Assembly: GCA_025363315.1 (NCBI GenBank)
Contig: JANYED010000121.1
Location: 1-38,322, forward strand
Direction of reading: 5' to 3'
DNA length: 38,322 nucleotides
Source of the DNA: Polaromonas sp.
GTDB taxonomy: Bacteria; Pseudomonadota; Gammaproteobacteria; Burkholderiales; Burkholderiaceae_C
Shown in pieces: positions 7,444-17,853 of this stretch. A model generated the notes under the pieces. It saw nothing but the letters and a program-made list of their open reading frames with translations. It was not told the origin of the DNA and ran no database searches. Numbering within the stretch: the stretch's first letter is position 1; the number at the start of each line of letters is the position of its first letter. Position numbers and translations under genes: made by a program.

Positions 7444-8084
7444 CCGCTACCCTGCCCGTTCTTTACAGCTTCAGGCGTTGCCCCTATGCGATGCGTGCCC
7501 GGCTGGCGCTGCAAGTCAGCGGCTTGCAATACGAGCTGCGCGAAGTGTCTTTAAAAAGCAAACCAGCCGGGTTGCTGACTGCATCCCCCAAAAGTACCGT
7601 GCCAGTTCTGGTGCTACCCAACGGCGAGGTCATTGACGAAAGCCTGGACATCATGCGCTGGGCGCTTGTTCAGAACGACCCGGACGGCTGGCTAAATGCC
7701 GGGTCGCTGCAAGACATGTGCACGTTGATCGCAGGCAATGACGGTGCCTTTAAACACGCGCTGGACCGCTACAAATACCCAAACCGCTACCTGCTGGAAT
7801 CTGGCGGCGACGCCAAGTCATTTGCACTGGGGCAAAGGCTTAAGGCTGCAAGTTGGCTGGCGGGGCTTGAATCACGCCTAACCAACGGGTGGCTTTACGG
7901 CCCCAAACCCAGCCTGGCAGACATGGCTACCCTGCCCTTCGTGCGCCAGTTTGCGCACACCGATGCTGCCTGGTTTGCAGCGCAACGCTGGCCGCAGCTG
8001 CAGGCATCGCTGGCGCGGTTTGAGGCTAGTGCGTTGTTTGAAAGCGTGATGGGCAAGCACATGCCCTGGCAGCCAGCGATTTAG
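7440..8084 (+). CDS. Glutathione S-transferase family protein (GTG start)
   Basis: LYSFRRCPYAMRARLALQVSGLQYELREVSLKSKPAGLLTASPKSTVPVLVLPNGEVIDESLDIMRWAL; start overlaps the trhO stop (GTGA). Confidence 0.9.
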   Translation: MTATLPVLYSFRRCPYAMRARLALQVSGLQYELREVSLKSKPAGLLTASPKSTVPVLVLPNGEVIDESLDIMRWALVQNDPDGWLNAGSLQDMCTLIAGNDGAFKHALDRYKYPNRYLLESGGDAKSFALGQRLKAASWLAGLESRLTNGWLYGPKPSLADMATLPFVRQFAHTDAAWFAAQRWPQLQASLARFEASALFESVMGKHMPWQPAI

Positions 8085-8086
8085 AG

Positions 8087-8139
8087 TTGCTATGCTTTGG
8101 TGAGCTGCTTGATCACGTGGATATTGAAGCTTACTTACT
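8087..8139 (+). repeat. Degenerate dispersed element copy between GST and LysE genes
   Basis: ttgctatgctttggtgagctgcttgatcacgtggatattgaagcttactta. Confidence 0.5.
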
Positions 8140-8749
8140 TTTCAGTCAGCGCAAGCTTGGCTGCAAGCCCAGCGAAGGCTGCGGTAAAACCGTAGCGCAT
8201 CCAGCTTTGCACGCGGGCTGAATGAACCACCAGCCTGCGAAAAGCGTGTGCTAGCAGGCCATAAACCACAAACACTGCGAACGTCATGGCCATGAAGACG
8301 GCGCTTAGAAGCAGCAGCTGCAGCAGCGGTTGATCGGCGCCGGGTTCGACGAATTGGGGCAAGAACGCCAGGAAAAAGATGGTGAGCTTGGGGTTCAAAA
8401 TATTGAGCAAAAACGCCTTGGCAACCAGGCCAATGGCTGATGTTTTGGACAGCGTGCCGTCCACTGCGAAGGCGGATTTGTCGCGCCAGGTGGCATAGGC
8501 CATGTAAAACAGATACACGGCACCTGCGTACTTGAGCGCCTGAAATGCCACCGCGCTAGCATGCATGATGGCCGCCAGGCCCAGCACCGTGGCCAACAGA
8601 TGCGGCACGATACCGGCCGTGCAGCCAAGCGCTGCGTAAATGCTGGCCTTGCGACCTTGAACAATACCCGTCGAGACAGTGAAAATAACGCCTGTGCCAG
8701 GAATCAGTACAACGACAAGTGAGGTAACGAGAAACTCAAGGCTGATCAT
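8135..8749 (-). CDS. LysE family amino-acid/homoserine exporter
   Basis: MISLEFLVTSLVVVLIPGTGVIFTVSTGIVQGRKASIYAALGCTAGIVPHLLATVLG...LNPKLTIFFLAFLPQFV. Confidence 0.9.
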   Translation of the reverse strand: MISLEFLVTSLVVVLIPGTGVIFTVSTGIVQGRKASIYAALGCTAGIVPHLLATVLGLAAIMHASAVAFQALKYAGAVYLFYMAYATWRDKSAFAVDGTLSKTSAIGLVAKAFLLNILNPKLTIFFLAFLPQFVEPGADQPLLQLLLLSAVFMAMTFAVFVVYGLLAHAFRRLVVHSARVQSWMRYGFTAAFAGLAAKLALTEK

Positions 8750-9051
8750 GGGTGCTCCGATGGGGTGAATGGTTTTCGCGCGGGAGTGTACGTTGCGCTG
8801 AACGTCATGTAAACCGCACAAACGTGGCGCATAAAACCTGTTTTTCGACTGGCTTACTTGTTTAGTAAACAACCATGTTGGACATTGACTTGAACACTGC
8901 GCCGCGCCTTCTCAGGGCGCTTGCAAATACGCCCCATCAATCAACAGTGCCGTAGGCACTCACCGACAGCAGGCGCTGGGGTCTTCCGACAGACGACGGC
9001 ACGTCGGTGGCAGACACTCCAATTCCAATTAATTAACTTGGATATTGCCCC

Positions 9052-9873
9052 ATGAATTACGTCACAACAGCCGACAAAACTCAGCTTTATTTTAAAGATT
9101 GGGGTACGGGTCGCCCCGTCATCCTGATGCACGGCTGGCCACTATCAGCGGACAGCTGGGACGACCAGGCAATGGCGATTGCCGATGCTGGCTACCGCGC
9201 TATTGCTTATGATCGCCGCGGGTTTGGCCGCTCAAGTCAGCCGTATAGCGGCTACGACTACAACACGCTGGCTGACGACCTGGCAGCAGTTATCGAACAC
9301 ACAGGGGCTGAAGATGCGGTCTTGGTAGGGTTTTCAATGGGCGGCGGTGAGGTGGCGCGCTACATGTCGCGCCACGGCGGCAAAAACGTCAGCAAGGCGG
9401 CGTTGATTGCCTCGGTGGTGCCATATATGCTGAAAACAGAAGACAACCCACACGGCACGCCGAAAGCAGTTTTTGATGAGATGACACAAGGTATGAAGGA
9501 AGATCGTGCCAAATTTTTTGCCGCGTTTTTCAAAGACTTTTACGGCGTCAGTTTGATGTCTCATCCAGTCAGCGATGCGTTGATTGCCAACTCGTGCAAC
9601 GTGGCCATGACAGCTGGGCTGCCGGGGACGCTGGCCTGCGCTGCAGCATTTGCCACCACCGACTTTCGTCCTGACCTGGCGCACTTTAAGGTGCCAACAT
9701 TGATCATTCATGGCACCGACGATAAAACCGTACCCATCGACGCTGCTGGCCGCGCTGCCGCCAGGGGTATCGCCAACGCAACGCTGATCGAATACGAAGG
9801 CGCACCACACGGCCTGTTTGCCACCCACAAAGAGCGCTTTACGAAGGACTTGTTGGAGTTCATTCGCCAATAG
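9052..9873 (+). CDS. Alpha/beta hydrolase (non-heme chloroperoxidase/arylesterase-like)
   Basis: LYFKDWGTGRPVILMHGWPLSADSWDDQ, YDRRGFGRSSQPYSGYDYNT, VGFSMGGGEVARY nucleophile elbow, IHGTDDKTVPID. Confidence 0.9.
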   Translation: MNYVTTADKTQLYFKDWGTGRPVILMHGWPLSADSWDDQAMAIADAGYRAIAYDRRGFGRSSQPYSGYDYNTLADDLAAVIEHTGAEDAVLVGFSMGGGEVARYMSRHGGKNVSKAALIASVVPYMLKTEDNPHGTPKAVFDEMTQGMKEDRAKFFAAFFKDFYGVSLMSHPVSDALIANSCNVAMTAGLPGTLACAAAFATTDFRPDLAHFKVPTLIIHGTDDKTVPIDAAGRAAARGIANATLIEYEGAPHGLFATHKERFTKDLLEFIRQ

Positions 9874-10018
9874 ATTTCCGCATAACGAGAGCTGACTGAC
9901 GCAACAGCAAAAGGCACTTTATGCGATTTATCGATCACAACAGCGGCCTTCGGGGTACTTGGTTATGCCCGGGCAGACGGCTGGTGCATCGGCGTTTGTG
10001 GCAGCTTGCTGTTGCAAA

Positions 10019-10077
10019 TTGCTATTTTTTCAGGAGCTGATCGCACCCGTATCTATTGGCCTGCAGGTGTTTTTATT
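10019..10077 (+). repeat. Dispersed element copy, intergenic
   Basis: ttgctattttttcaggagctgatcgcacccgtatctattggcctgcaggtgtttttatt. Confidence 0.88.
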
Positions 10078-10113
10078 AATCCAGAGAGCTCTTTGACGAT
10101 ATTTTTTGCGCGC

Positions 10114-11445
10114 TCACCCTGTCACCGCCGTTACCAGCCGCTCGGCAGCACGCAGTGCCTGGTCAGCATCGCGCGCCTCCACCATCAAGCGCAGCAGCGG
10201 CTCGGTGCCGCTGGCGCGTATCAGCACGCGGCCGGTTTGGCCGAGTTCGGCTTCGATTGCTGCGGTCTCGCTTTTAAGAAGCGCATTGCTTGCCCAATCC
10301 TGGCCGGGCTTGAGGTGTACGTTAAGCAGCGTTTGCGGGAACAGCGTCACGCCCGCCAGCAACTGGGCAACGGTTTTGCCGCTTCGCACGCAGGCTTGCA
10401 GCACTTGCAGGGCGCTGATCAAGCCGTCGCCAGTCGTGTGTTTGTCCAGCGCCAGCAAGTGGCCTGACCCCTCGCCGCCCAGCAGCCAGCCGCGCTTTTC
10501 CAGCTCTTCCAGCACGTAACGGTCACCGACCTTGGTGCGGACCAACTCAACGCCTTTGTTCTTCAGCGCCAGTTCAATCGCCATATTGGTCATCAACGTG
10601 CCGACAGTACCGGGCACTTTTTCGCCACGGGCCAAGCGCTCGTTGACCATCAGGTAAAGCAGTTCATCGCCATTGAACAATCGACCGTGGCTATCCACCA
10701 ATTGCAGGCGGTCGGCGTCGCCGTCCAGTGCAATGCCGTAGTCGGCTTTGTGCTGTTTGACGGCAGCGATCAGCGCCTGAGGGTGCGTTGCGCCCACGCC
10801 AGCGTTGATGTTCATGCCGTCAGGTGCGCAGCCGATGGCGGTGACTTCGGCTCCCAGTTCATGAAACACCTTGGGGGCAATGTGATATGCCGCGCCATGC
10901 GCACCGTCGACCACGATGCGCAGGCCCTTGAGCGTCAGGTCGTTGGCGAAGGTGCTCTTGCAGAACTCAATGTAGCGACCTGCTGCGTCGTCCAACCGCC
11001 TGGCTTTGCCAAGCGCGGCAGAATCAGCCCAAACGGGCGGCTCTTCAAGCGCGGCTTCGACTGCCAGCTCCCACGCGTCGTCCAGCTTGGCACCTTGCGC
11101 GCTGAAAAATTTGATGCCGTTGTCAGCGTAAGCGTTGTGGCTGGCGCTGATGACCACGCCCAGGCTTGCGCGCTGCGCACGCGTGAGGTAGGCCACGCCG
11201 GGTGTCGGCAGCGGTCCCAGCAGCACCACGTCGACGCCTGCGGAATTAAAGCCTGATTCCAAAGCGCTTTCCAACATGTAGCCAGAGATACGGGTGTCTT
11301 TGCCAATCAGCACGGTAGGGCGGGCCTCCGTGCGCTTGAGTACGCGGCCCACAGCGTGGGCCAGACGCAGCACAAAGTCAGGGGTGATCGGCGGTTGGCC
11401 GACTGTGCCGCGAATGCCGTCTGTACCGAAGTATTTTCTGATCAT
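10114..11445 (-). CDS. glmM: Phosphoglucosamine mutase
   Basis: [34 protein letters not shown] active site; [28 protein letters not shown]. Confidence 0.97.
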   Translation of the reverse strand: MIRKYFGTDGIRGTVGQPPITPDFVLRLAHAVGRVLKRTEARPTVLIGKDTRISGYMLESALESGFNSAGVDVVLLGPLPTPGVAYLTRAQRASLGVVISASHNAYADNGIKFFSAQGAKLDDAWELAVEAALEEPPVWADSAALGKARRLDDAAGRYIEFCKSTFANDLTLKGLRIVVDGAHGAAYHIAPKVFHELGAEVTAIGCAPDGMNINAGVGATHPQALIAAVKQHKADYGIALDGDADRLQLVDSHGRLFNGDELLYLMVNERLARGEKVPGTVGTLMTNMAIELALKNKGVELVRTKVGDRYVLEELEKRGWLLGGEGSGHLLALDKHTTGDGLISALQVLQACVRSGKTVAQLLAGVTLFPQTLLNVHLKPGQDWASNALLKSETAAIEAELGQTGRVLIRASGTEPLLRLMVEARDADQALRAAERLVTAVTG

Positions 11446-11474
11446 TTTTTTGTTATCTTTTTTGAAGGCTTTGG

Positions 11475-12344
11475 TTAATCAGCCATTTTAGAAGCTACCC
11501 ACACTTTCAAAGCCTGCACCGTCTCACGCACGTCATGCACCCGCACCACGCGTGCGCCGCGCTCAACTGCCAGCACGGCAGCCACCACACTGGCAACCAT
11601 GCGGTCGGCCACATCCATTTGCGCCACCAGCTCTAACGATGTGCTGCTGACTGCGGCCAGAGACGATTTGCGCGACCAGCCTGCCAGCAATGGATATCCA
11701 GCAGCTAAAAACTCACGCTCCCGCGCAAGCAACTCGAAATTTTGCGCCACGGTTTTGCCAAAGCCGATGCCTGGGTCTAACACGATACGATCTTTATCGA
11801 TGTGTAGCGCCCGTAGATCCTCAGCTCGTTGCTCTAAAAAAGAGAGCACTTGCGCCACCACATCGCCGTGCATCGGGGCGGCCTGCATGGTTTGCGGCTC
11901 GCGGTGCATGTGCATCAGGCACACGCCGCAAGCCGGGTGAGCAGCCACCACATCCAGCGCACCGGGCTGACGGAGCGCCCAGATGTCGTTGATGATGTCA
12001 GCGCCCAAGTCGAGAACCGCCTGCATGACTTCAGGCTTATAGGTATCAACCGACACCGGCACGCCCAAACCAATGGCATGGCGCACCACCGGCAGCACGC
12101 GCGCCAGCTCGTCAGCCAACGGCAGCGGCTGCGCGCCAGGGCGGGACGATTCACCGCCAATGTCGAGTATGTCTGCACCGTCAGCCACCAGTTGATCACA
12201 ATGCGCCAGCGCAGACAGCATGCTGCTGCCTAGCTCAAAAAATTTGCCGCCGTCTGAAAATGAATCGGGCGTGACGTTGACGATACCCATGACCTTGGGC
12301 TGGATAAGGTTAATTTGAAATCTGCTGGTTTGCCAAAGCATCAA
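11475..12344 (-). CDS. folP: Dihydropteroate synthase
   Basis: [76 protein letters not shown]. Confidence 0.96.
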   Translation of the reverse strand: MMLWQTSRFQINLIQPKVMGIVNVTPDSFSDGGKFFELGSSMLSALAHCDQLVADGADILDIGGESSRPGAQPLPLADELARVLPVVRHAIGLGVPVSVDTYKPEVMQAVLDLGADIINDIWALRQPGALDVVAAHPACGVCLMHMHREPQTMQAAPMHGDVVAQVLSFLEQRAEDLRALHIDKDRIVLDPGIGFGKTVAQNFELLAREREFLAAGYPLLAGWSRKSSLAAVSSTSLELVAQMDVADRMVASVVAAVLAVERGARVVRVHDVRETVQALKVWVASKMAD

Positions 12345-12360
12345 AGCATCCGATGATCAG

Positions 12361-12389
12361 AATAAAAAAACCCGGGACAAGCCCGGGTT
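12361..12389 (-). terminator. Rho-independent terminator downstream of ftsH
   Basis: Minus strand AACCCGGGCTTGTCCCGGGTTTTTTTATT: 8-bp GC-rich stem followed by a T-run. Confidence 0.9.
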
Positions 12390-12408
12390 GTGCAGATACG
12401 TCAACTTT

Positions 12409-14355
12409 TTAAACGTCAACCTTGGCTGCAGCTGGTGTTGGATCAGGGTTGATAGCGGGTGCACCACCACTTGGGCCACTACCGCCGCCCACTGATGGAT
12501 TGCGCGGTGTCCAGTCTTTCGGTGGCCGTGGTTGCTTGCCGGCGATGATGTCGTCGATTTGCTCCGAGTCAATGGTTTCCCATTCAATCAGCGCCTTGGC
12601 CATGGCGTGCATTTTGTCTTTGTTGTCTTCAATCAGCGTGCGGGCAACCGTATATTGCTGGTCAATGATGCGGCGCACCTCCGCGTCAACCTTCTGCATG
12701 GTGGTCTCGGACATGCTCGTTGTCTTCGTGACGGAGCGGCCCAAAAACACTTCGCCTTCATTTTCGGCATAAACCATCGGGCCCAGAGCCTCGGTCATGC
12801 CGTAACGGGTCACCATGTCTCGGGCCAACGCCGTGGCACGCTCAAAGTCATTGCTGGCGCCGGTGGTCATCTGGTTCATGAAGACTTCTTCCGCAATGCG
12901 GCCCCCAAACAGCATGCTGATCTGGCTGAGCATAAATTCTTTGTCGTAGCTGTAGCGATCAGCTGCAGGCAGGCTCATCGTCACGCCCAGCGCACGGCCA
13001 CGCGGGATGATGGTCACTTTGTGCACCGGGTCGCACTTGGGCAGCATCTTGCCAATCAGCGCATGGCCCGACTCGTGGTACGCGGTGTTGCGGCGTTCTT
13101 CTTCGGGCATAACCATGCTCTTGCGCTCTGGACCCATCAGGATCTTGTCTTTGGCTTTTTCAAAATCGACCATTTCAACTGTGCGGGCGTTGCGGCGTGC
13201 GGCCATCAGCGCCGCTTCATTGCACAGGTTGGCCAAATCGGCACCACTCATGCCGGGCGTGCCGCGTGCAATCACGCCAGGGCTCACGTCCTGGCCGAGT
13301 GGCACTTTGCGCATGTGCACGTTCAAAATTTGCTCACGACCACGAATGTCGGGCAGTGTCACGTACACCTGGCGGTCAAAACGACCGGGGCGCAGCAAGG
13401 CTGCATCCAAAATGTCAGGGCGGTTGGTGGCGGCCACCACAATCACGCCAACGTTGGTTTCAAAGCCATCCATTTCGACCAACATCTGGTTCAGCGTTTG
13501 TTCACGCTCGTCATTGCCGCCGCCCAAGCCAGCGCCGCGCTGGCGACCGACTGCATCGATCTCGTCGATGAAAATGATGCAGGGTGCATTTTTCTTGGCG
13601 TTGTCAAACATGTCGCGCACGCGGGACGCGCCCACACCGACAAACATTTCGACAAAGTCTGAACCGGAGATGGAGAAGAAAGGAACCTTGGCCTCGCCAG
13701 CAATGCTTTTAGCCAGCAGGGTTTTACCCGTGCCCGGGGGGCCAACCAGGAGCAGCCCGCGTGGAATACGCCCACCCAGCTTTTGAAATTTGGTCGGGTC
13801 TTTCAAAAAGTCAACGACTTCCTTGACTTCTTCTTTGGCCTCGTCGCAACCTGCAACATCAGCAAAGGTGACTGGATTGGTAGATTCGTCAAGCAGCCGC
13901 GCTTTGGATTTGCCGAAGCTGAACGCCCCGCCCTTGCCGCCGCCCTGCATTTGCCGCATGAAGTAAACCCAAACACCAATCAGCAGCAGCATAGGGCCCC
14001 AGCTGACCAGAAGTGTCATCAGCAGCGAGCTTTCTTCCCGCGCCTTCACGTCGAACTTCACATCGTTGGCGATCAGGTCGCCGACCAGGCCGCGATCGAG
14101 GTAAGTGGCCGTGGTGCGCACTTTGCGGTCGTCGGTAGTGGTTGCCACAATTTCTGTGCCGCCCTGGCCTTCAGCGATGGTGGCGGTCTTGATGCGCTTG
14201 CCGCGCACCTCTTCCAGGAAGTCGGAGTAGCCTAGGTAGTTAGCACCGACGCCGCCGCGGGTGTCGAACTGTTTGAAAACAGTGAAAAGCACCATGCCGA
14301 TCACCAGCCAGATTGCAACTTTAGAAAACCACTGATTGTTCAAGGAGAACTCCAA
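12409..14355 (-). CDS. ftsH: ATP-dependent zinc metalloprotease FtsH
   Basis: [18 protein letters not shown] Walker [21 protein letters not shown] region, [12 protein letters not shown] zinc motif. Confidence 0.98.
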   Translation of the reverse strand: MEFSLNNQWFSKVAIWLVIGMVLFTVFKQFDTRGGVGANYLGYSDFLEEVRGKRIKTATIAEGQGGTEIVATTTDDRKVRTTATYLDRGLVGDLIANDVKFDVKAREESSLLMTLLVSWGPMLLLIGVWVYFMRQMQGGGKGGAFSFGKSKARLLDESTNPVTFADVAGCDEAKEEVKEVVDFLKDPTKFQKLGGRIPRGLLLVGPPGTGKTLLAKSIAGEAKVPFFSISGSDFVEMFVGVGASRVRDMFDNAKKNAPCIIFIDEIDAVGRQRGAGLGGGNDEREQTLNQMLVEMDGFETNVGVIVVAATNRPDILDAALLRPGRFDRQVYVTLPDIRGREQILNVHMRKVPLGQDVSPGVIARGTPGMSGADLANLCNEAALMAARRNARTVEMVDFEKAKDKILMGPERKSMVMPEEERRNTAYHESGHALIGKMLPKCDPVHKVTIIPRGRALGVTMSLPAADRYSYDKEFMLSQISMLFGGRIAEEVFMNQMTTGASNDFERATALARDMVTRYGMTEALGPMVYAENEGEVFLGRSVTKTTSMSETTMQKVDAEVRRIIDQQYTVARTLIEDNKDKMHAMAKALIEWETIDSEQIDDIIAGKQPRPPKDWTPRNPSVGGGSGPSGGAPAINPDPTPAAAKVDV

Positions 14356-14493
14356 TCAAAAAACCCAAATGCCGAAGAGAAATGTCTCTGACTGGGCACA
14401 TGCGTCGCATTTTATGCCTTTCAAGGGCAAAAACTGTGTAATTTGAAGCGTACATCCCTTAGGCGGGCACGGGTTTAGGTATTTTTGTGCAGT

Positions 14494-15216
14494 CTAAGGG
14501 CGGGATTTAAGCCCCAGACCGACCAAAAAAGTCTCTGACGAGCCGGGCCGCGACGCTTTCGGTTTGACGCGCTTGACTACGTCAAACGTCTGTTTGAACA
14601 GCTTGACCATCGGGTCATAGGCACCGCCATGAAACAGCTTGACAACCAGCGCGCCATCTTCCTTCAAATGCTGAACTGAAAAGTCAACCGCCAGCTCCAC
14701 CAGATCACTGATGCGCGCCGCGTCGGCTGATTCAATACCAGACAAATTCGGCGCCATGTCTGACATGACCAGATCGAGCTTCTTGCCGCCGCCTGAGGCC
14801 GTCAAAGTTTGCTCCAGGAGTTGTAGCACCTGTGCTTCCCGAAAGTCGCCTTGAATAAACACCACACCCTCAATGGGTTCCATCGCCAGCAAATCCAGCG
14901 CCACAATCTGACCGTTTAGTTCTCTGGTTGCCGCGCCTTTGGGCGACATTTTCCGGCGTGCGTACTGGCTCCACGCACCAGGCGTGCTGCCCAGGTCCAC
15001 TACCAAGCTGCCAGGCTTGATGAGGCCCAGGCTTTCGTCAATTTCTTTGAGCTTGTAGGCCGCGCGCGCACGATAGCCTTCACGCTGAGCCAGCTTCACA
15101 TACGGGTCGTTGATGTGGTCATGCAGCCACGCCTTGTTCACCTTGCTGCCCCGCTTGGCACTGTCTGCATCGGTTTTTTTGACTTTTTCGGTGCTCTTGC
15201 TGGCGTTTGGCTTCAT
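14494..15216 (-). CDS. rlmE: 23S rRNA (uridine2552-2'-O)-methyltransferase
   Basis: [71 protein letters not shown] can extend to a GTG at 15231. Confidence 0.95.
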   Translation of the reverse strand: MKPNASKSTEKVKKTDADSAKRGSKVNKAWLHDHINDPYVKLAQREGYRARAAYKLKEIDESLGLIKPGSLVVDLGSTPGAWSQYARRKMSPKGAATRELNGQIVALDLLAMEPIEGVVFIQGDFREAQVLQLLEQTLTASGGGKKLDLVMSDMAPNLSGIESADAARISDLVELAVDFSVQHLKEDGALVVKLFHGGAYDPMVKLFKQTFDVVKRVKPKASRPGSSETFLVGLGLKSRP

Positions 15217-15243
15217 CGCTTGATTGTCCACCGATAATCAGGG

Positions 15244-15720
15244 ATGCCTCAAATACTCCTGACCCCCGCCCAGCGCAAAGACCATCGCGCTAAAGCCCAT
15301 TATTTATCCGCAGTTGTCATGATCGGCTCTGGCGGCTTGACCCCTACCGTTAAAAAAGAAGTTGACGCTGCGCTGAATGCCCACGGCCTGATCAAAGTGC
15401 GGGCACAAATGGATGCTAAATCCGCCCGCGACGCAGCCTTTCAGGAACTGACCACCGAATTGAACGCCGCGCCCATCCAGCATATTGGCAAACTGCTGGT
15501 GCTGTGGCGGCCCGTGCCAGAAAAGGAAAAGAAAGTCGACGATGACCGCAAGGCGGGCCCACGCGAGATAAAAGTATTGAAAAACAGCTCCCGCTACGGC
15601 CAGCGGCCAGAGGTCAAAGTGCTGCGCGTGTTGGGTAACCAGCGCCTGACGCCCGGCGGTACCGTCAAACGAGCGAAAAAGCCCCAGCTAAAAAGTCTGA
15701 AAAAACGTTCGCAGGATTAA
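15244..15720 (+). CDS. yhbY: YhbY family (CRM-domain) ribosome-associated RNA-binding protein
   Basis: LTPAQRKDHRAKAHYLSAVVMIGSGGLTPTVKKEVDAALNAHGLIKVRA; divergent to rlmE, as in other proteobacteria. Confidence 0.92.
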   Translation: MPQILLTPAQRKDHRAKAHYLSAVVMIGSGGLTPTVKKEVDAALNAHGLIKVRAQMDAKSARDAAFQELTTELNAAPIQHIGKLLVLWRPVPEKEKKVDDDRKAGPREIKVLKNSSRYGQRPEVKVLRVLGNQRLTPGGTVKRAKKPQLKSLKKRSQD

Positions 15721-15754
15721 TTGTGTTTGGCGGTTTTGCCCATAATTGCACACC

Positions 15755-17788
15755 ATGACACCTCAAAACCCGCTCCTCGACTTTTCTGACACACCGCTTT
15801 TTGACCGTATTCAGCCTGAGCATGTCAGCCCGGCTATCAACGCCCTATTAACTGACGCGCAAGCGGCTCTGGACAAGGTCACCGCGAACGACTTTCCCGC
15901 TGACTGGAACGGCATTTCTGCCGTGTTGGACGTCGCCACTGAAAAGCTTGGCCGTGCCTGGGGCGCTGTGAACCATCTGAACGCCGTGGCCGATACATCC
16001 GAAATGCGCGCCGCCTACAACGCCGCCCTGCCTGTCATCACCGAGTTTTATACCCGGCTGGGAGCCGACGAGCGGCTTTATGCCAAGTACAAATCGATTG
16101 AGGTCAGCACGCTTAACGCTGAGCAAAAACAGGCGCATAAAAACGCGATGCGTAATTTTTTGCTGTCCGGTGCTGAACTGGTTGGCGCAACCAAAGAACG
16201 CTTCGCCAAAATCCAGGAACGACAAGCCGAGTTAAGCCAAAAATTCAGTGAAAACGCGCTGGATGCTACCGATGCATTTGCCTATTACGCGAGCGAATCC
16301 GAACTTGCAGGCGTACCAGCAGACGTGGTGGAAACCGCACGTGAGCTAGCCAAAGCCGACAGCAAAGACGGCTACAAAATCACGTTAAAAATGCCCAGCT
16401 ATCTCCCGATCATGCAGTTTGCCACCAACTCTGCGCTGCGGGAAATCTTGTACCGCGCTTTCTGCACCCGAGCCAGCGATCAGGCGCCTGTCGAGTTCAA
16501 TAAATTTGACAACAGCGCGATCATTGATGAAATTCTGGCCCTGCGTTTGGAAGAATCCAAACTATTGGGTTATGACAACTTCGGTGAAGTGTCCGTAGTC
16601 GCCAAAATGGCCAAATCGCCTGCTGAAGTGGTCACCTTTTTACGCGACCTGGCAAAACGCGCACGGCCGTTTGCTGAAAAAGACGCAGCAGATTTGCGCG
16701 AATTTGCAGCAAAGCATTTGAGCATGAAAGACCCGCAGCCCTGGGACTTTACGTACATCGCTGAAAAGCTGAAAGAAGCGCGCTATTCATTTGGCGAGCA
16801 GGAAGTCAAGCAATACTTCACCGCGCCCAAGGTGCTGGCGGGCTTGTTCAAAATCATCGAGACGCTGTTTGAAGTGGCGATTCACAAAGACGAGGCCCCG
16901 GTATGGAAACCAGGCGTGCAGTTCTTTCGCATTGAGCGAGCCGGAATTTTGGTCGGCCAGTTTTATCTGGACCAGCCTGCCCGCACTGGCAAACGTGCTG
17001 GCGCCTGGATGGACGACGTGCGCGCCCGCTGGTTGCGACCAGACACGGGCAAGCTTCAAACGCCGGTGGCGCACCTGGTGTGCAACTTTGCAGACGGCGT
17101 GGGCGGCCGGCCCGCGCTTTTAAGCCATGATGATGTTACGACGCTGTTCCATGAGTTTGGTCATGGTCTGCACCACCTCTTGAGCCAAATCAACGAGCGC
17201 GATGTGTCGGGCATCAGTGGGGTGGAATGGGACGCTGTCGAGCTGCCGAGCCAATTTATGGAGAACTTTTGCTGGGAATGGGATGTGCTCAAGCACATGA
17301 CGGCACATGTCGATACGGGCGAGCCGCTCCCGCGCGCACTGTTCGACAAAATGCTGGCCGCGAAAAACTTTCAAAGCGGCATGCAGACCCTGCGACAGGT
17401 CGAGTTTTCATTGTTTGACATGTTGCTTCATACGTCACATAACCCTAGCGATGACGTGATGACATTGCTAAACGAAGTACGGGCCGAAGTCGCCGTCATC
17501 AAAGCGCCCCCCTACAGCCGCACCGCCCATACCTTCAGTCACATTTTTTCGGGCGGCTACGCTGCCGGTTATTACAGTTATAAATGGGCTGAGGTGCTGT
17601 CAGCAGACGCCTATGCCGCGTTTGAAGAAGCTGCACAGGCGGGCTTGCCCCAAGTTGACACAGGCCGAAAATACCGCGCCGCAATTTTGGAAGCAGGCGG
17701 GAGCCGCCCGGCAATGGAGTCGTTCAAAGCCTTCAGAGGCCGGGAACCGTCGATAGACGCTTTGCTGCGTCATCAAGGTATGGCGTAG
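15755..17788 (+). CDS. prlC: M3 family metallopeptidase, oligopeptidase A
   Basis: TPQNPLLDFSDTPLFDRIQPEHVSPAI...TTLFHEFGHGLHHLL zinc motif; ~678 aa. Confidence 0.95.
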   Translation: MTPQNPLLDFSDTPLFDRIQPEHVSPAINALLTDAQAALDKVTANDFPADWNGISAVLDVATEKLGRAWGAVNHLNAVADTSEMRAAYNAALPVITEFYTRLGADERLYAKYKSIEVSTLNAEQKQAHKNAMRNFLLSGAELVGATKERFAKIQERQAELSQKFSENALDATDAFAYYASESELAGVPADVVETARELAKADSKDGYKITLKMPSYLPIMQFATNSALREILYRAFCTRASDQAPVEFNKFDNSAIIDEILALRLEESKLLGYDNFGEVSVVAKMAKSPAEVVTFLRDLAKRARPFAEKDAADLREFAAKHLSMKDPQPWDFTYIAEKLKEARYSFGEQEVKQYFTAPKVLAGLFKIIETLFEVAIHKDEAPVWKPGVQFFRIERAGILVGQFYLDQPARTGKRAGAWMDDVRARWLRPDTGKLQTPVAHLVCNFADGVGGRPALLSHDDVTTLFHEFGHGLHHLLSQINERDVSGISGVEWDAVELPSQFMENFCWEWDVLKHMTAHVDTGEPLPRALFDKMLAAKNFQSGMQTLRQVEFSLFDMLLHTSHNPSDDVMTLLNEVRAEVAVIKAPPYSRTAHTFSHIFSGGYAAGYYSYKWAEVLSADAYAAFEEAAQAGLPQVDTGRKYRAAILEAGGSRPAMESFKAFRGREPSIDALLRHQGMA

Positions 17789-17853
17789 ACACGTTGTGTT
17801 GGCGTTAGACAACGCTTGCAGATGCTTAAAATTTATCTGACGGAGAAATCAAG

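Noticed and set aside
8946-8958. Small hairpin GTGCC-GTA-GGCAC upstream of the alpha/beta hydrolase
   Set aside because: Short stem without a T-run or recognisable regulatory context.
9901-10015. Perfect 10-bp inverted repeats GCAACAGCAA / TTGCTGTTGC flanking 115 bp, considered as a MITE
   Set aside because: A 10-bp match at this spacing is expected by chance several times in 38 kb; no target duplication or conserved interior.
12532-13662. 376-aa plus-strand ORF opposite ftsH, and the 403-aa ORF (29980..31191) opposite dnaE
   Set aside because: Antisense shadow ORFs of strongly coding high-GC genes; His/Ala/Gln-rich composition, no recognisable domains.
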